64,000 nt of DNA from Thalassococcus_A lentus (GCF_028023555.1 NZ_JAQIOY010000004.1:62001-126000); one strand, 5' to 3'. Shown: positions 1 to 9,522, counted from the first letter of the stretch. Notes: generated by a model not told the origin, from the letters alone. Numbers and translations are program-made.

Positions 1-127
1 GCGAATTCCAATCAAGCAAGTGTTTTTCCACCGTAAATCACGTTTGGATTGGCCTCGGGATCACGCTGGGTTCACGAGGGCGCCGTAAACTGAAGCTCCA
101 GGCACGAGAATCGAAATGGAGTAGGCG

Positions 128-478
128 TTGGCAGATTTTCACGACGAGATGCTGGCAATTGCCAATGGATACATAGCACATTTGAAGGACGCTCTGGACC
201 TCCCAGTCGCAGGAAACGCAGACGCAAATGACGTTCAGCGGAAAGTGTTGCGTGACTTGAACGCGTTCCGGACGCAGGAGTTTCCACCGCTTTGTTCTCA
301 ACCCAAAGGACGGGATCGGGACAAGATCGCCTTGGCGCGCACCCACCAGCTCTGGGGCATCCTGCAAGAGGCGGAAGCCGATTTTAATGCGTTGCTTTCG
401 ACAGGGGATCTGATTGGAAAAGCGCGCCGTTTTTCTGATCTTGCAGCGCGCTATTCCGAAGTTCGGCGTTTACCGTAG
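128..478 (+). CDS. Hypothetical protein
   Basis: A 116-residue soluble, largely helical protein that I do not recognise. It has no signal peptide or membrane segment; a DRDKIALAR stretch lies near the middle. The start is TTG at 128 with GGAG a few bases upstream. It ends one base before the stop of the convergent subtilase gene. It could be a small cytoplasmic protein, but coding status rests only on the open frame and plausible composition. Confidence 0.55.
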   Translation: MADFHDEMLAIANGYIAHLKDALDLPVAGNADANDVQRKVLRDLNAFRTQEFPPLCSQPKGRDRDKIALARTHQLWGILQEAEADFNALLSTGDLIGKARRFSDLAARYSEVRRLP

Positions 479-2674
479 CTACGGCAAAACACTCGGATCA
501 AATCCGCTGTCCAGCCGGTCCACGGGTTTTCGCGCCTTGCGGTCTTTCCGGCCTTGGGGCCCAATTTTCGCTTCTGGAACCTTCGTGCGTTTCTTGAGCT
601 TTTTGTCGTCGTTCTTCTTGTACTTCGCTTCGGTGTTGATCGGCATCATTGTCCTGCCCATCCGGTTTTCTACGAGGTGCCGCGTCGCCAATGCCGCAGC
701 AAAGCTCGTGCCGCCGCGTAGACTGGTTGAACACGATCCAATGCCCGCAGCCATCGTACCGAAATGGGCCGGTGCGTCCTCACATGGGAATGAGTAGTCA
801 ATCATGCGGACTGTGTCGCACTGGTCTTTTCCCTTCATTACGGCGCTGTACGGAACCGGCTGACCATCGCTGCGCCGATGCCCGGAAATCACGGTCACGT
901 GGTTTGAATTGGCCAAAGAGTTTTGGTTGCCCGCCTGCTTCACTTGCTCGGTCAGCCTGTCAAAGTCGCTTTGACGGATATCCCCGTGATCAAAGGGGCG
1001 GCCTGTGGCATCGGTCAAATCTGTGAACTTTGGGTCAGCAAAATAAGCACGGCGCACGGTCAAATTGTCAGAGCGCAAGGCCTGATCCACCTCGATGTCA
1101 CCGGTGATTTGAATGGGGTCATCGCGTTTGTTTTTCAAACGTATGCGCCACGCCCCGGCCGGGGCCAAGGCAATGTTTTCATTCTGCGGGATGTCCCCGG
1201 GAAATTGGGTCGGATTCACGATGAAGACATATTGAAAGCGGTATTTTGCGCCGCGTTCATGACGCTGAACAAAAACCATCCCGACGCGATCATCGCCAAC
1301 TTTCAAATCTGCATAATGTGGTTGGTCCGGTTGGTGCGGCGTTGCCAATTCAAGCGTTATGCCCGGCGCAGAAATTCCTATGTCCAGCGGCCAATCAGCA
1401 TCTGTCAGTTTTTCTGTCCAGAATTCGATCATGCTGGCTGTCTGATCTTCGGGTTGAACGTGAACCACGACGTCACTTTCCTGTTGTCCGGGCAGGCAAA
1501 ATTCGACGTGACTGCGTTCCAGATTGTTGTTGCCGATCGGCATAACAATCGTCGGCGCAGGCAATTGGCGCACCGCGCGCGCTTCGATTAATTGTGCGAT
1601 TGCACCTTCCAGGATTTCGAACCCGTCCTTTGGTCCTGCTTGTTGGCCGAAAGAAAGATTCACAAAGATCGACCAAGGCGTATCGTCGCCTGCAGATGAC
1701 GCGCCGAGCATGAGCGTGTCGATCCAGTGCAACGCCCGCGACAAAGCGCTAACCACAAAATAGGGAAGGAACGCGCCTGTGCGTCCAATGGCGCGTCGGG
1801 GAGGCAGGTTGATCAGAAAAATCGGCTGAGCACCCGTTTCGGGCCTGTCTTCAATCGGGCCATACCCCGCTGCAAGGTCAGCGCTGTGCATCCCGTGTGA
1901 GCTGTGGCGCATCATCCCGACACTGATGTCTTCGCCTGACCCGATCAAACCTCGATGTCGCAATGCCTGTTCTTCTGAAAACACACCGTTTTGTATGCGT
2001 TCAACGTCAGCTTGGATTTCAGAACGCATGACCTCTCGGCCGAACGGCAAAGTGAGGTCGGTGGTTTCGTTGAGTGAAAATTGCTGCCAAGAGGCGACAA
2101 CCCGCGTTTCACCAGTATTGTCCAAGAAACGCTCATGTGCAGGAACCATCCCTGTGTCGATTACGACCGTGAACACGGCATCGCTCCGGATGTGCCAGGG
2201 CATTGCTTTGATTTCTTGATCAATGGGGATCTGTTCGTCGGGGTCGAACTTTTGGTTTAGTACCTTTTCGGGAACCTGGTCTAGCACATCCAAATGCGGG
2301 CCAAAGATACCGGTGAAATTGAGCGTTTCTGGCACAACAGGGTTTGCCGCGGTGTCCGCAGGCGGCAATGTGTCTCCGGGAAAGTTTGGTTGGACGATTG
2401 ATGCCTGCGGTGGTTGGTACTGTTGGAGAAACTGCACAACCGCTTGGTTTTCTGGATCAATCTGACCGTCTTCATCGAAAATGCCTTTGTCGCTTAGACT
2501 GTCGAATTGACCTTTTTCTCGTGGGCCGCCTCCAAGCGAGCTGTAGCTCGCAAACAAGTTTGGGATAATATGTTGGCCCGGCGGAAAAACATAGCGTCCC
2601 AGTCGCGCAACATAGCGGACGTAGGGCGGGATTTTTTGCTCGTCTTCCTTCTCTGGTTGCCAATCGCCGATCAT
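479..2674 (-). CDS. Subtilisin-like (S8 family) serine protease
   Basis: A 731-residue protein carrying the subtilase triad in order: Asp173 in VVIDTG, His260 in SHGMHSADLAAG, the oxyanion-hole Asn region in PIGNNN, and Ser657 in GGTSFAAA. About 480 residues separate His and Ser, much more than in a minimal subtilisin, so there is a large insertion or extra domain. The last 75 residues are Lys/Arg-rich. No signal peptide is visible, so it may act inside the cell. Its ATG overlaps the stop of the PAP2-type gene by four bases (ATGA), so the two are probably translationally coupled. Substrate unknown. Confidence 0.85.
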   Translation of the reverse strand: MIGDWQPEKEDEQKIPPYVRYVARLGRYVFPPGQHIIPNLFASYSSLGGGPREKGQFDSLSDKGIFDEDGQIDPENQAVVQFLQQYQPPQASIVQPNFPGDTLPPADTAANPVVPETLNFTGIFGPHLDVLDQVPEKVLNQKFDPDEQIPIDQEIKAMPWHIRSDAVFTVVIDTGMVPAHERFLDNTGETRVVASWQQFSLNETTDLTLPFGREVMRSEIQADVERIQNGVFSEEQALRHRGLIGSGEDISVGMMRHSSHGMHSADLAAGYGPIEDRPETGAQPIFLINLPPRRAIGRTGAFLPYFVVSALSRALHWIDTLMLGASSAGDDTPWSIFVNLSFGQQAGPKDGFEILEGAIAQLIEARAVRQLPAPTIVMPIGNNNLERSHVEFCLPGQQESDVVVHVQPEDQTASMIEFWTEKLTDADWPLDIGISAPGITLELATPHQPDQPHYADLKVGDDRVGMVFVQRHERGAKYRFQYVFIVNPTQFPGDIPQNENIALAPAGAWRIRLKNKRDDPIQITGDIEVDQALRSDNLTVRRAYFADPKFTDLTDATGRPFDHGDIRQSDFDRLTEQVKQAGNQNSLANSNHVTVISGHRRSDGQPVPYSAVMKGKDQCDTVRMIDYSFPCEDAPAHFGTMAAGIGSCSTSLRGGTSFAAALATRHLVENRMGRTMMPINTEAKYKKNDDKKLKKRTKVPEAKIGPQGRKDRKARKPVDRLDSGFDPSVLP

Positions 2675-3819
2675 CGGATTGGCCCCTGCGTGCGTTGGCC
2701 AAATTCCTCTGTTGCGGCTTTCCAGACGGCATGTAGTACGGGGACCGCTTCTGCTGCCTTTGTCTCATTGGCCGCGGCAACGTTTGGTTGGAGTGGGATC
2801 TTGTTGCCGTCGGATGCGCCAAGGCCCGCGACCGTACCCTTGTCGACCTTGGTATAGTCGAAATCATCGCTGTTGTCGTTTCCGAGTTTGTACACAGCTT
2901 TGTCGGCTTGCATGCCCCCGGTGCTGGCAAGATCCCAAACCGCTTGGCCAATGATGCGCCCAAGGGTGCAGCCCGCGATGCTGTCGATCGGATAGTGAAC
3001 ACCGGCGACTGTGCGGTTCACGGCTATTCGCGCGGCAAGGCGGTCAACATAGGTCCGCGCACACGGAAAGAAATTGCCGATCACGGTCGCAACAGCGAAG
3101 GCTTCGGTTGCATGCCCTGATGGGAAACTGGAATGCGCCGGTGTTTGAATGATCGGCATGACCTTGGGCTCGATTTCCACCGGCCGTTTCGTTGCCACGT
3201 GATGTTTCATGTGTTGCGACAGCGCCGACGCGATTTCCAGGGTCGCTGTTATGAACTCAAAAGTGTGTTTGTAGCCGCTGGCATCCAGTTGTACCGGGCT
3301 TGCCAGATAGGACAGGATATCCGTCATCTGGATATTGATTTCGACCGCCCGATCGATGCGCAGGTCGGCATAGTTCCGAACGTGCATCAATTGGTTTTTG
3401 AGCGTTGTGGGACCCGGTCGGTTTAATTCCAAAAGAAGAGAGCCGTCCGATTTCTGTAGCGCCACTGTGCCCTCGCCGCTCTCGACCTTAGTTTTTTGCA
3501 GAACCTCCATAACCATTAACTGATGACGCAAGCCCGGAGGCAGATAGAAGGGGGCTCCATGGCCGACGTCGGTGTCCGCAAGCGTAGCATCGGTTGTCCC
3601 GTCCCAATAGCCGATCACCGCATCGCTGGCAGCCGCTATCGTGGCACTGAGAGCTGGCGAAACAGAGCCGCCCGCGTGTGCTGTGCCACTACCAGAGCCC
3701 GATCCGCTGCCGGACCCGGACCCGCTGCCGGAACCCGACCCAGATCCCGAACCCGATCCACTACCCGAACCCGAACCGCTGCCCGAACCAGATCCCGAAC
3801 CCGAACCAAAAGCCACCAT
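2671..3819 (-). CDS. PAP2 / vanadium-haloperoxidase-superfamily protein with Gly-Ser tail
   Basis: A 382-residue protein of the acid phosphatase/vanadium haloperoxidase superfamily. All three signature motifs are present: K-x6-RP (KHHVATKRP), PSGH, and xR-x5-H-x3-D (NRTVAGVHYPID). These bind phosphate or vanadate in the family; which activity applies here is not determinable. It begins with four residues followed by twenty perfect Gly-Ser repeats. I chose the ATG at 3819, with GGGGAG seven bases upstream, over an upstream in-frame TTG at 3852. First gene of a two-gene operon with the subtilase. Confidence 0.85.
   Translation of the reverse strand: MVAFGSGSGSGSGSGSGSGSGSGSGSGSGSGSGSGSGSGSGSGSGTAHAGGSVSPALSATIAAASDAVIGYWDGTTDATLADTDVGHGAPFYLPPGLRHQLMVMEVLQKTKVESGEGTVALQKSDGSLLLELNRPGPTTLKNQLMHVRNYADLRIDRAVEINIQMTDILSYLASPVQLDASGYKHTFEFITATLEIASALSQHMKHHVATKRPVEIEPKVMPIIQTPAHSSFPSGHATEAFAVATVIGNFFPCARTYVDRLAARIAVNRTVAGVHYPIDSIAGCTLGRIIGQAVWDLASTGGMQADKAVYKLGNDNSDDFDYTKVDKGTVAGLGASDGNKIPLQPNVAAANETKAAEAVPVLHAVWKAATEEFGQRTQGPIR
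3688..3807 (-). repeat. Gly-Ser dipeptide-coding repeat (20 units)
   Basis: Exactly 120 bases encode twenty consecutive Gly-Ser units directly after the fourth codon of the PAP2-type gene. Synonymous codons vary (GGT/GGC/GGA/GGG; TCG/AGC/TCT/TCC/AGT), so the amino-acid pattern is kept while the DNA is not a simple hexamer repeat. This suggests selection on the peptide, or old expansion followed by drift. Confidence 0.95.
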
Positions 3820-3932
3820 GATAATTCTCCCCTTATCGTGAACCTTCAACAAAGATGTACCTGTGTCTCTGGCTGCAATTGTGAGGCGAGCCGAATGTCT
3901 TTGGCAAATCTTAATGGCAATGGCGCTGCATT

Positions 3933-3950
3933 ATTCACGAAGCATTCACG
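3933..3950 (+). promoter_or_regulatory. Direct repeat ATTCACG with 11-bp period, candidate SARP-type operator
   Basis: ATTCACG occurs at 3933-3939 and again at 3944-3950, exactly 11 bp apart, between the divergent PAP2/subtilase operon and the SARP/BTAD-type regulator. SARP regulators are known to bind heptameric direct repeats spaced 11 bp, so this is a plausible site for the adjacent regulator. Two copies only; function is inference. Confidence 0.4.
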
Positions 3951-4004
3951 CTGAAGCGCCTACTGCTCATAAAAAGTTTCGGAAAAATGGGTGGGGGCCT
4001 TACT

Positions 4005-5657
4005 ATGGCGTTTATGAGTGTCCATTCTGCCTTTGTAGAAAAAGCTGTTACGATTCACCTTTGCGGTACATTTCGTATGGTCAATGCGGCTGGCAAAGAC
4101 GTCACGCCGCGTGGGGCAAAGACCTGCGGGTTGGTGGCCCTGTTGGCGACAGCGCATCTGCACCGCAAGACACGCATCTGGCTTCAGGACAAGTTATGGA
4201 GTGATCGGGGTCGTGAGCAGGGCGCTGCTTCGTTGCGGCAGGCGCTGGCCTCATTGCGTCGGATATTGGGTGACAACCGGGATGCGCTCAATGCCTCACG
4301 CACGCATGTGTCGCTGGACGCGTCTTTCATTCACGTGGTCGACAATCCCCAAGATGGCGAGTTTCTGGAAGGGATCGACATCCGGGACGAAGAATTTGAG
4401 GAATGGCTAACGCTGGAGCGGTCAAAACGTGACCCGCAGGGGCCGATCCCGACCCCTGTTCTGGGCGTTCGAGAGCAGGATAACCCAGCGCCGCTTCGGG
4501 CTTTGTTTGTTGGCTCGGGAACCGAAAACGAAGTATTGGCCGCTGTTGAACTTTCCATCCTTGATCACCTGTCCTGCACCCTTCGCGAAAACCTGATCGC
4601 GGATGTGGTCTGCCAGACTGATCCGACCCATGAACCTGGTGAACAGCCCGCCATCGCCTGCGACGTGCGGGTTTCACTCAAGGCCTTTTCGTTGGGACAT
4701 GAAATCATCGGTCTGCGCGTCTTGGCCGAAGACGGGAAAAGCGGCACGTTGATTTGGTCGGATACGCAGCAGTCCTTTCTGGATGGGATGCTGCCAACCG
4801 ATAATGTGGGTTTGTTGCGCATTGGAAATCAGATGCTCGACGCGCTGAGCATGCACTTTTCCCGCCGCGTGCAGCAGCCTGAAATGGCGGCCAGCGGTAT
4901 GTTGTTACAACTCGCTCTGCGCAATCTGTTCTCAATGACGCGCAAAGGCAGCATCGAGGCGGACAGACTGTTGCAAATCGCGCAGGAAACATCGCCAAAG
5001 AACGGGTTGGTTGCGGCGACCCGCGCCCATGTACGGGCCATTCAATGGGTCGAACGCTACGGCATTGACGAAGAACAGCTCAGGCGTGAAGCACAGGTGT
5101 TTCAGCAATCAGCGCTGGATTTGGAGCCGGGTAATTCAGCCGTTCTGGCCAATCTTGCCAACACGACATTGATCCTCGACCGGGATTTCTATCGCAGCGA
5201 AGAACTGTCCGACCGGGCGATTGCGATCAACCCGGGCAATCCGTTCGCGTGGTGGGTTCGATCGGCTTCCGAGCTTTATCTTAACGAGTTTGACAAAGCA
5301 CATTCGAGCGCCAAGCAAGCCAGCGCCTTGCTCGGGCCCGGGCCGTTGAAATTCTGGTGGGATCAGCACAAGGGGCTGACAACGGCGATTGTCGGGTCTG
5401 TGCAGGATGCTATCCGGGATCTGCGCCGGACCCATGCGACCGCGCCAACTTTCAGGCCCGCGTTGCGGTTCTTGATCGCGCTTTACGGTCTGTCTGATGA
5501 CGAGGAAAACGCGGCCGAAATGATCCGGCGGCTACAGGCACTGGAGAGTGATTTCACGTCGCAACGACTGGTCGAGGATGAAACCTATCCGGCCAAGCTT
5601 GCGCGCAGCGAGGCATTCATGAATGACCGTAGTCGCGACTTGCTGCTTGGGCTCTAG
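4005..5657 (+). CDS. SARP/BTAD-type transcriptional regulator with C-terminal TPR-like region
   Basis: About 550 residues. The first 100 form an OmpR/SARP-like winged helix (LCGTFRMVNAAGKDVTPRG, then LWSDRGREQGAASLRQAL), followed by a bacterial-transcriptional-activation-like segment and a helical TPR-like C-terminal half (for example ANLANTTLILDRDFY and AIAINPGNPFAWW). The family activates transcription from direct-repeat operators. I chose the ATG at 4005, seven bases after GGGGG; an in-frame ATG at 3987 is an alternative. Divergent from the PAP2/subtilase operon across a short region with a candidate operator, so that operon is the most likely target. Confidence 0.8.
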   Translation: MAFMSVHSAFVEKAVTIHLCGTFRMVNAAGKDVTPRGAKTCGLVALLATAHLHRKTRIWLQDKLWSDRGREQGAASLRQALASLRRILGDNRDALNASRTHVSLDASFIHVVDNPQDGEFLEGIDIRDEEFEEWLTLERSKRDPQGPIPTPVLGVREQDNPAPLRALFVGSGTENEVLAAVELSILDHLSCTLRENLIADVVCQTDPTHEPGEQPAIACDVRVSLKAFSLGHEIIGLRVLAEDGKSGTLIWSDTQQSFLDGMLPTDNVGLLRIGNQMLDALSMHFSRRVQQPEMAASGMLLQLALRNLFSMTRKGSIEADRLLQIAQETSPKNGLVAATRAHVRAIQWVERYGIDEEQLRREAQVFQQSALDLEPGNSAVLANLANTTLILDRDFYRSEELSDRAIAINPGNPFAWWVRSASELYLNEFDKAHSSAKQASALLGPGPLKFWWDQHKGLTTAIVGSVQDAIRDLRRTHATAPTFRPALRFLIALYGLSDDEENAAEMIRRLQALESDFTSQRLVEDETYPAKLARSEAFMNDRSRDLLLGL

Positions 5658-5706
5658 CCCGCGCCGGGACGCGGTTCGGCGCATGTGCCCGCTGGGTTTC
5701 CAGCGA

Positions 5707-6855
5707 TCAGTTTAATTCGACCGCGGGGCGGGACAGCGAACGCAAATCATGCGTAATCCGGTTGATGTCTTCCAGACGGGTAACGCCGGGAGCCAAACCG
5801 CTGGGCAGGCCAATCAGACCGGCGGGGACCGAGGTCGCGGCGCGCAACGCGTCTTCGAGATCGACACCGACCGCGTTGACCAGCACGTTGATTGCTTGGG
5901 TCAGGTCCAGATCGGCCCCGGCAAGCGTACCGTTGTCCAATGTCAGTCTGCCGTTCTCGCGGCAGATGCGTCGTCCGTCGAGGAAAAACTCGGTTTCCTC
6001 GGTGCCGGCCACGGCCATTGAATCGCTGACCAGATAGATCTTGCCCGGACCCGTTTTTGCTTTCCATGCGGCTTGCAGAACAGCGGGGTGTACATGGATG
6101 CCGTCGGCAATTACGCCCGAAGACAATTGGCCAAGGTTCAAAACCGCCCCAACCAGACCCGGTTCGCGATTGCCCAGTTGGCTCATGGCATTGAACAGAT
6201 GCGTTACGCAGGACGCGCCTGCCTTTGCATAGCGGCGGCACGTTTCGAAATCGGCATCCGTGTGGCCAAGCGACACAAGAATTCCGGCCTGTGCCAGTTT
6301 CGATACTTGGTCTGGTGTGACGTTTTCCGGAGCGACTGTAATCTTGAGAACCGGAATGTTTGTCTTGGCCTCCAGCAACTGCTGAAAATCGGCGTCATCC
6401 ATTGGTCGGATGAGCGATGCGTCATGTGCGCCTTTGCGGGCAACAGACAAATGAGGGCCTTCAAGATGCAGCCCCGAAATGCCGGCAATCTGGGCCTGCA
6501 AGGCTTTGCGTACTGCGTTGATGGCTGCCGTTGTTTTATCTGGACGGTCGGTAATCAAGGTCGGCAGGATCGCCGTGCATCCCAATGACCTGTGCGCCTC
6601 GGCCATAATCGTCAGAGTATCAAGGTCAGGGCTTTCATTGAACATGACACCACCGCCGCCGTTGACCTGCAGATCGACAAAGCCCGGTGTCAGAATGTCC
6701 CCCTTCAGATCAACAGCTGCTTCGTCCTTTGTAACCGCGCTTTCCGGAACCAGTTCTGCAAAAACACCTTCACGAAACCGCGCTGCCATGGCGTCATGCA
6801 GGCTTTCGCCGTCGAAAATGCGGCCGCCGGCGAATGTTACGGACGTCTGGGTCAT
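5707..6855 (-). CDS. nagA: N-acetylglucosamine-6-phosphate deacetylase
   Basis: A 382-residue amidohydrolase that removes acetate from GlcNAc-6-P to give glucosamine-6-P in the cytoplasm. Family landmarks are DLQVNGGGGVMFNE, the metal/substrate region HLEGPHLS, the NagA signature HLFNAMSQLGNREPG, and the catalytic Asp region LVSDSMAVAG. Length is normal for NagA. Last gene of the leftward kinase-regulator-deaminase-deacetylase operon; its ATG overlaps the stop of the SIS gene by four bases. Confidence 0.95.
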   Translation of the reverse strand: MTQTSVTFAGGRIFDGESLHDAMAARFREGVFAELVPESAVTKDEAAVDLKGDILTPGFVDLQVNGGGGVMFNESPDLDTLTIMAEAHRSLGCTAILPTLITDRPDKTTAAINAVRKALQAQIAGISGLHLEGPHLSVARKGAHDASLIRPMDDADFQQLLEAKTNIPVLKITVAPENVTPDQVSKLAQAGILVSLGHTDADFETCRRYAKAGASCVTHLFNAMSQLGNREPGLVGAVLNLGQLSSGVIADGIHVHPAVLQAAWKAKTGPGKIYLVSDSMAVAGTEETEFFLDGRRICRENGRLTLDNGTLAGADLDLTQAINVLVNAVGVDLEDALRAATSVPAGLIGLPSGLAPGVTRLEDINRITHDLRSLSRPAVELN

Positions 6856-7880
6856 ACGGTTTCAGTCACTTTCTTCAGGTGACGCGGTGTGTCGGGATTG
6901 ATGCCGCGTGCCCGTGCGACCTTTTCCACCATTCCATAAAACGACACAATGGCCGCGATCGGATCGGTAAGCCAGTGATCGGTGCGTGCATGGGGCAGGG
7001 CGGCTGCCCGCGTGACTTTGGTTGATGCCGCAAAGGCTTTTGCGCCCTTATCGGCCAAAGCGTCCAGGACCTCGGTGACACTTGTTTCGGCGGCGTCGCC
7101 TGCGGCAAAGCCGATCACGGGAAAGCCTTGCTCCACGATGGAAACCGGCCCATGCAGCACTTCAGCCGATGAATAGCTCTCGGCGTGGATCAGACAGGTT
7201 TCCTTAAACTTGAGTGCAGCTTCGTTGGCGATTGCCCAAGATGGGCCGCGCCCGAGCGTAAACAGTGACTGGCCGCTGATCGCCGAAGCGGCGTCCGACC
7301 AGTCGCAAAGTGTGGCCGCCGCCAGATGTGCAGGCAGGGCATGGATCGCCGCAATCAGATCGGCGTCTTGTTTGATTTCCGCAATTAACCACAGCCCCGT
7401 GACCAGCGATGTGACAAAGGTCTTGGTTGCCGCCACGCTCAGCTCTGGGCCTGCATGGATCGGCAGGGTTGCATTGGCCACCGCTGCCAGATCAGACGCT
7501 GGATCGTTTGTGATGGCGACGGCCATACCGCCGGATGCGACAACCGAACGTGTCATCCTGACGATGTCGGGGCTCATACCGGATTGCGAAACGGACAGGC
7601 ACAAGGCGCCCTTGGCGACAAGATCGACGCCGTAGATCGACTTGACCGAAGGTCCGACCGAAGCCATGGGCCGGCGCAGAACCAGTTCGCTCGCATACTT
7701 CAGAAAGGTGCAGGCGTGATCGGAAGAGCCACGCGCCACAGACAGCAAAAAGGCCGGATCCATGTCTCGCGCGGTCTGGGCCGCGGCGCGGATGTCTGCG
7801 CCGCCATCGGACAGCAGGCGTTCTACGGCATCGGGTATTTCAAGAATTTCCCGTCGCATGCGAGTGGGTTCAGGGTGCAT
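6852..7880 (-). CDS. SIS-domain glucosamine-6-phosphate deaminase (NagB-II type)
   Basis: A 342-residue tandem SIS-domain protein resembling the isomerase half of GlmS without its glutaminase domain. The phosphosugar-binding loops VARGSSDHA and SVSQSGMSPD are present, and the C-terminal half contains FKETCLIHAESY and HGP. In nag operons lacking classical NagB this family converts glucosamine-6-P to fructose-6-P and ammonia, and the adjacent nagA supports that role. An AgaS-type role in galactosamine catabolism is the alternative. It lies 14 bases after the regulator gene. Confidence 0.85.
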   Translation of the reverse strand: MHPEPTRMRREILEIPDAVERLLSDGGADIRAAAQTARDMDPAFLLSVARGSSDHACTFLKYASELVLRRPMASVGPSVKSIYGVDLVAKGALCLSVSQSGMSPDIVRMTRSVVASGGMAVAITNDPASDLAAVANATLPIHAGPELSVAATKTFVTSLVTGLWLIAEIKQDADLIAAIHALPAHLAAATLCDWSDAASAISGQSLFTLGRGPSWAIANEAALKFKETCLIHAESYSSAEVLHGPVSIVEQGFPVIGFAAGDAAETSVTEVLDALADKGAKAFAASTKVTRAAALPHARTDHWLTDPIAAIVSFYGMVEKVARARGINPDTPRHLKKVTETV

Positions 7881-7894
7881 CTGGCGCGCCTTTG

Positions 7895-8650
7895 TTAATG
7901 TGACAGACGCAGTTCGGCCACGAAATCGTAGGCATCACCGCGATAGATTGAACGGGTCAACTCAGCGACCCGTCCGCTTTGAAGATAGGATGTGCGCTGG
8001 ATGCGCAGCCCGGCGGTTCCCTCGGCGACGTTCAGCAATTCGGCGTCTTCTGCTTCGAGATTGATCGCCGAGATTTTCTGGACCGCGCGTACCGGTCGTA
8101 CGCCGGATTGTTCCAGCAATTCATAAAGCGATGTTGTGACAGCGGTGGGGTTGGATAGGATGTCCAGCGGCAACGCTGCCCGCTCCAAGGCCATGGGCTG
8201 CCCACCCGCTTCGCGCAGGCGATAGATCCGGGAAACCTGATCCCCTGCTGCGAGCCCCAGCGCCACCACTTCGTCGGGCGAGGGCATGAAGATGCCTCGT
8301 TCAAGCCACTTGGATGTGGTTTGAAGCCCGCGTCGCTGCATATCCTCGGTAAACGAAGTCAAATGCGACAAGGATTGTTCGACGCGGGGGATCGGTTCCC
8401 GCACAAATGTGCCGGACCCCTGACGTTGTTCGACAGCACCTTCCCGGACGAGCTCTTGTATGGCTTTGCGGACCGTAACGCGCGACAAATCTGTGATCTC
8501 GGCCAGTTCGCGTTCGGGCGGAAGCGATGAATTGGGGGCAAGAATGCCCTCTTCGATCCCCGCCTCCAGTCGGCGGCGCAACTGCACGTACCGTGGCCCT
8601 GCGGAGCGGCTCAACCATGCTTCGGGGCGCAAGAAGTCAGCAATATCCAT
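7895..8650 (-). CDS. GntR/HutC-family regulator (NagR-like, UTRA domain)
   Basis: A 251-residue repressor with an N-terminal winged helix (LPPERELAEITDLSRVTVRKAI) and a C-terminal UTRA ligand domain (from roughly residue 90) typical of amino-sugar-6-phosphate sensors. It is embedded in the amino-sugar operon, overlapping the end of the kinase gene by 14 bases, so it probably controls this operon and the divergent murQ/ABC operon through the GGTAT repeats at 9523-9660. Ligand probably GlcN-6-P, GlcNAc-6-P or MurNAc-6-P by family analogy. Confidence 0.85.
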   Translation of the reverse strand: MDIADFLRPEAWLSRSAGPRYVQLRRRLEAGIEEGILAPNSSLPPERELAEITDLSRVTVRKAIQELVREGAVEQRQGSGTFVREPIPRVEQSLSHLTSFTEDMQRRGLQTTSKWLERGIFMPSPDEVVALGLAAGDQVSRIYRLREAGGQPMALERAALPLDILSNPTAVTTSLYELLEQSGVRPVRAVQKISAINLEAEDAELLNVAEGTAGLRIQRTSYLQSGRVAELTRSIYRGDAYDFVAELRLSH

Positions 8651-9518
8651 GTGTCACCTCTATTTCCTGCGAAAGTGCAATCGCGCCATCCAGCGGCTCG
8701 CCCAGCGGGTCAATAAGGTCTTGGGCCATTTCATGCGCAAGATAGGGGGCAAAGAACGGCCCGATCCCGCCAGTCAGGCAAATCGCAAGGCCGGGTTTCC
8801 ACGCCATCTGCCGCAGGCTGGACGCAATGTGATCACCCGCGGATTGCAAAATGCTGACCGCAACGACATCGCCCTGTTGCGCGTGCTGTGTGACGCAGGG
8901 CGCAAGCGCTCCCAACGCGGCAGGGCTTGCGTCCTGCGCAAAGCTGACGAGACTGCCAGTATCGCCAAAGCGGGATTGCAGGTCTTCGATCATCGGGCTG
9001 GATGCAACAAACCCGTCATGGTGTTGCAGCACCTTGGCCAGCGCCTTGCGCCCAACCCATTGGGCCGATGCTTCGTCACCCAGTCGTGCACCCCAACCGC
9101 CTGCAAATTGTTCGTCGCCAGCAATTCGAGACGCAAAGAACGACCCTGTTCCGCAATGTGCGATCAGGCCATCACGTCGGCCCAGTGCGCCCCTGAGGGC
9201 CGCGCGGCGATCATCCGCGTAACGGGCATTTTTGAGCGGCAAAGCATTGGCCATCCGTTTGGCTTCTGCCTTGCCGGTGATGCCCGCGAGCCCGACGAAA
9301 GCGGGCAGAGCGCATAGGGTGTCGAAAGACATATCTGCGTTCTGCGCGGTCGCGTTCAGGCCATCCAGAAGGCACCGAACTGCATTGTCAAAATCGGTTG
9401 CAGTGTTGGCCGGCCCAAATTCAGACACCAGACGTTCACCTGCGTCTTGCAGGGCAATTCTGCACCGTGTGCCACCGCCGTCGATGGCCAGGGTCTGGGT
9501 TTCGGTCGAATCTCTCAT
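8637..9518 (-). CDS. BadF/BadG-family N-acetylhexosamine kinase
   Basis: A 293-residue ASKHA-fold kinase. The N-terminal phosphate-binding loop is AIDGGGTRCRIAL; further ATP-fold landmarks are GTGSFFASR and CLTGGIGPFF. The family includes GlcNAc kinases and MurNAc kinases. Here it would phosphorylate the sugar entering by the ABC transporter, feeding NagA or, if MurNAc, MurQ. First gene of the leftward operon; a GGTAT repeat overlaps its ribosome-binding region, so repressor binding would sit on top of the start. Confidence 0.85.
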   Translation of the reverse strand: MRDSTETQTLAIDGGGTRCRIALQDAGERLVSEFGPANTATDFDNAVRCLLDGLNATAQNADMSFDTLCALPAFVGLAGITGKAEAKRMANALPLKNARYADDRRAALRGALGRRDGLIAHCGTGSFFASRIAGDEQFAGGWGARLGDEASAQWVGRKALAKVLQHHDGFVASSPMIEDLQSRFGDTGSLVSFAQDASPAALGALAPCVTQHAQQGDVVAVSILQSAGDHIASSLRQMAWKPGLAICLTGGIGPFFAPYLAHEMAQDLIDPLGEPLDGAIALSQEIEVTHGYC

Positions 9519-9522
9519 GTTG

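Noticed and set aside
3688..3807. Tandem DNA repeat or CRISPR-like array
   Set aside because: The period is six bases in coding sequence for Gly-Ser with varied codons; there are no spacers.
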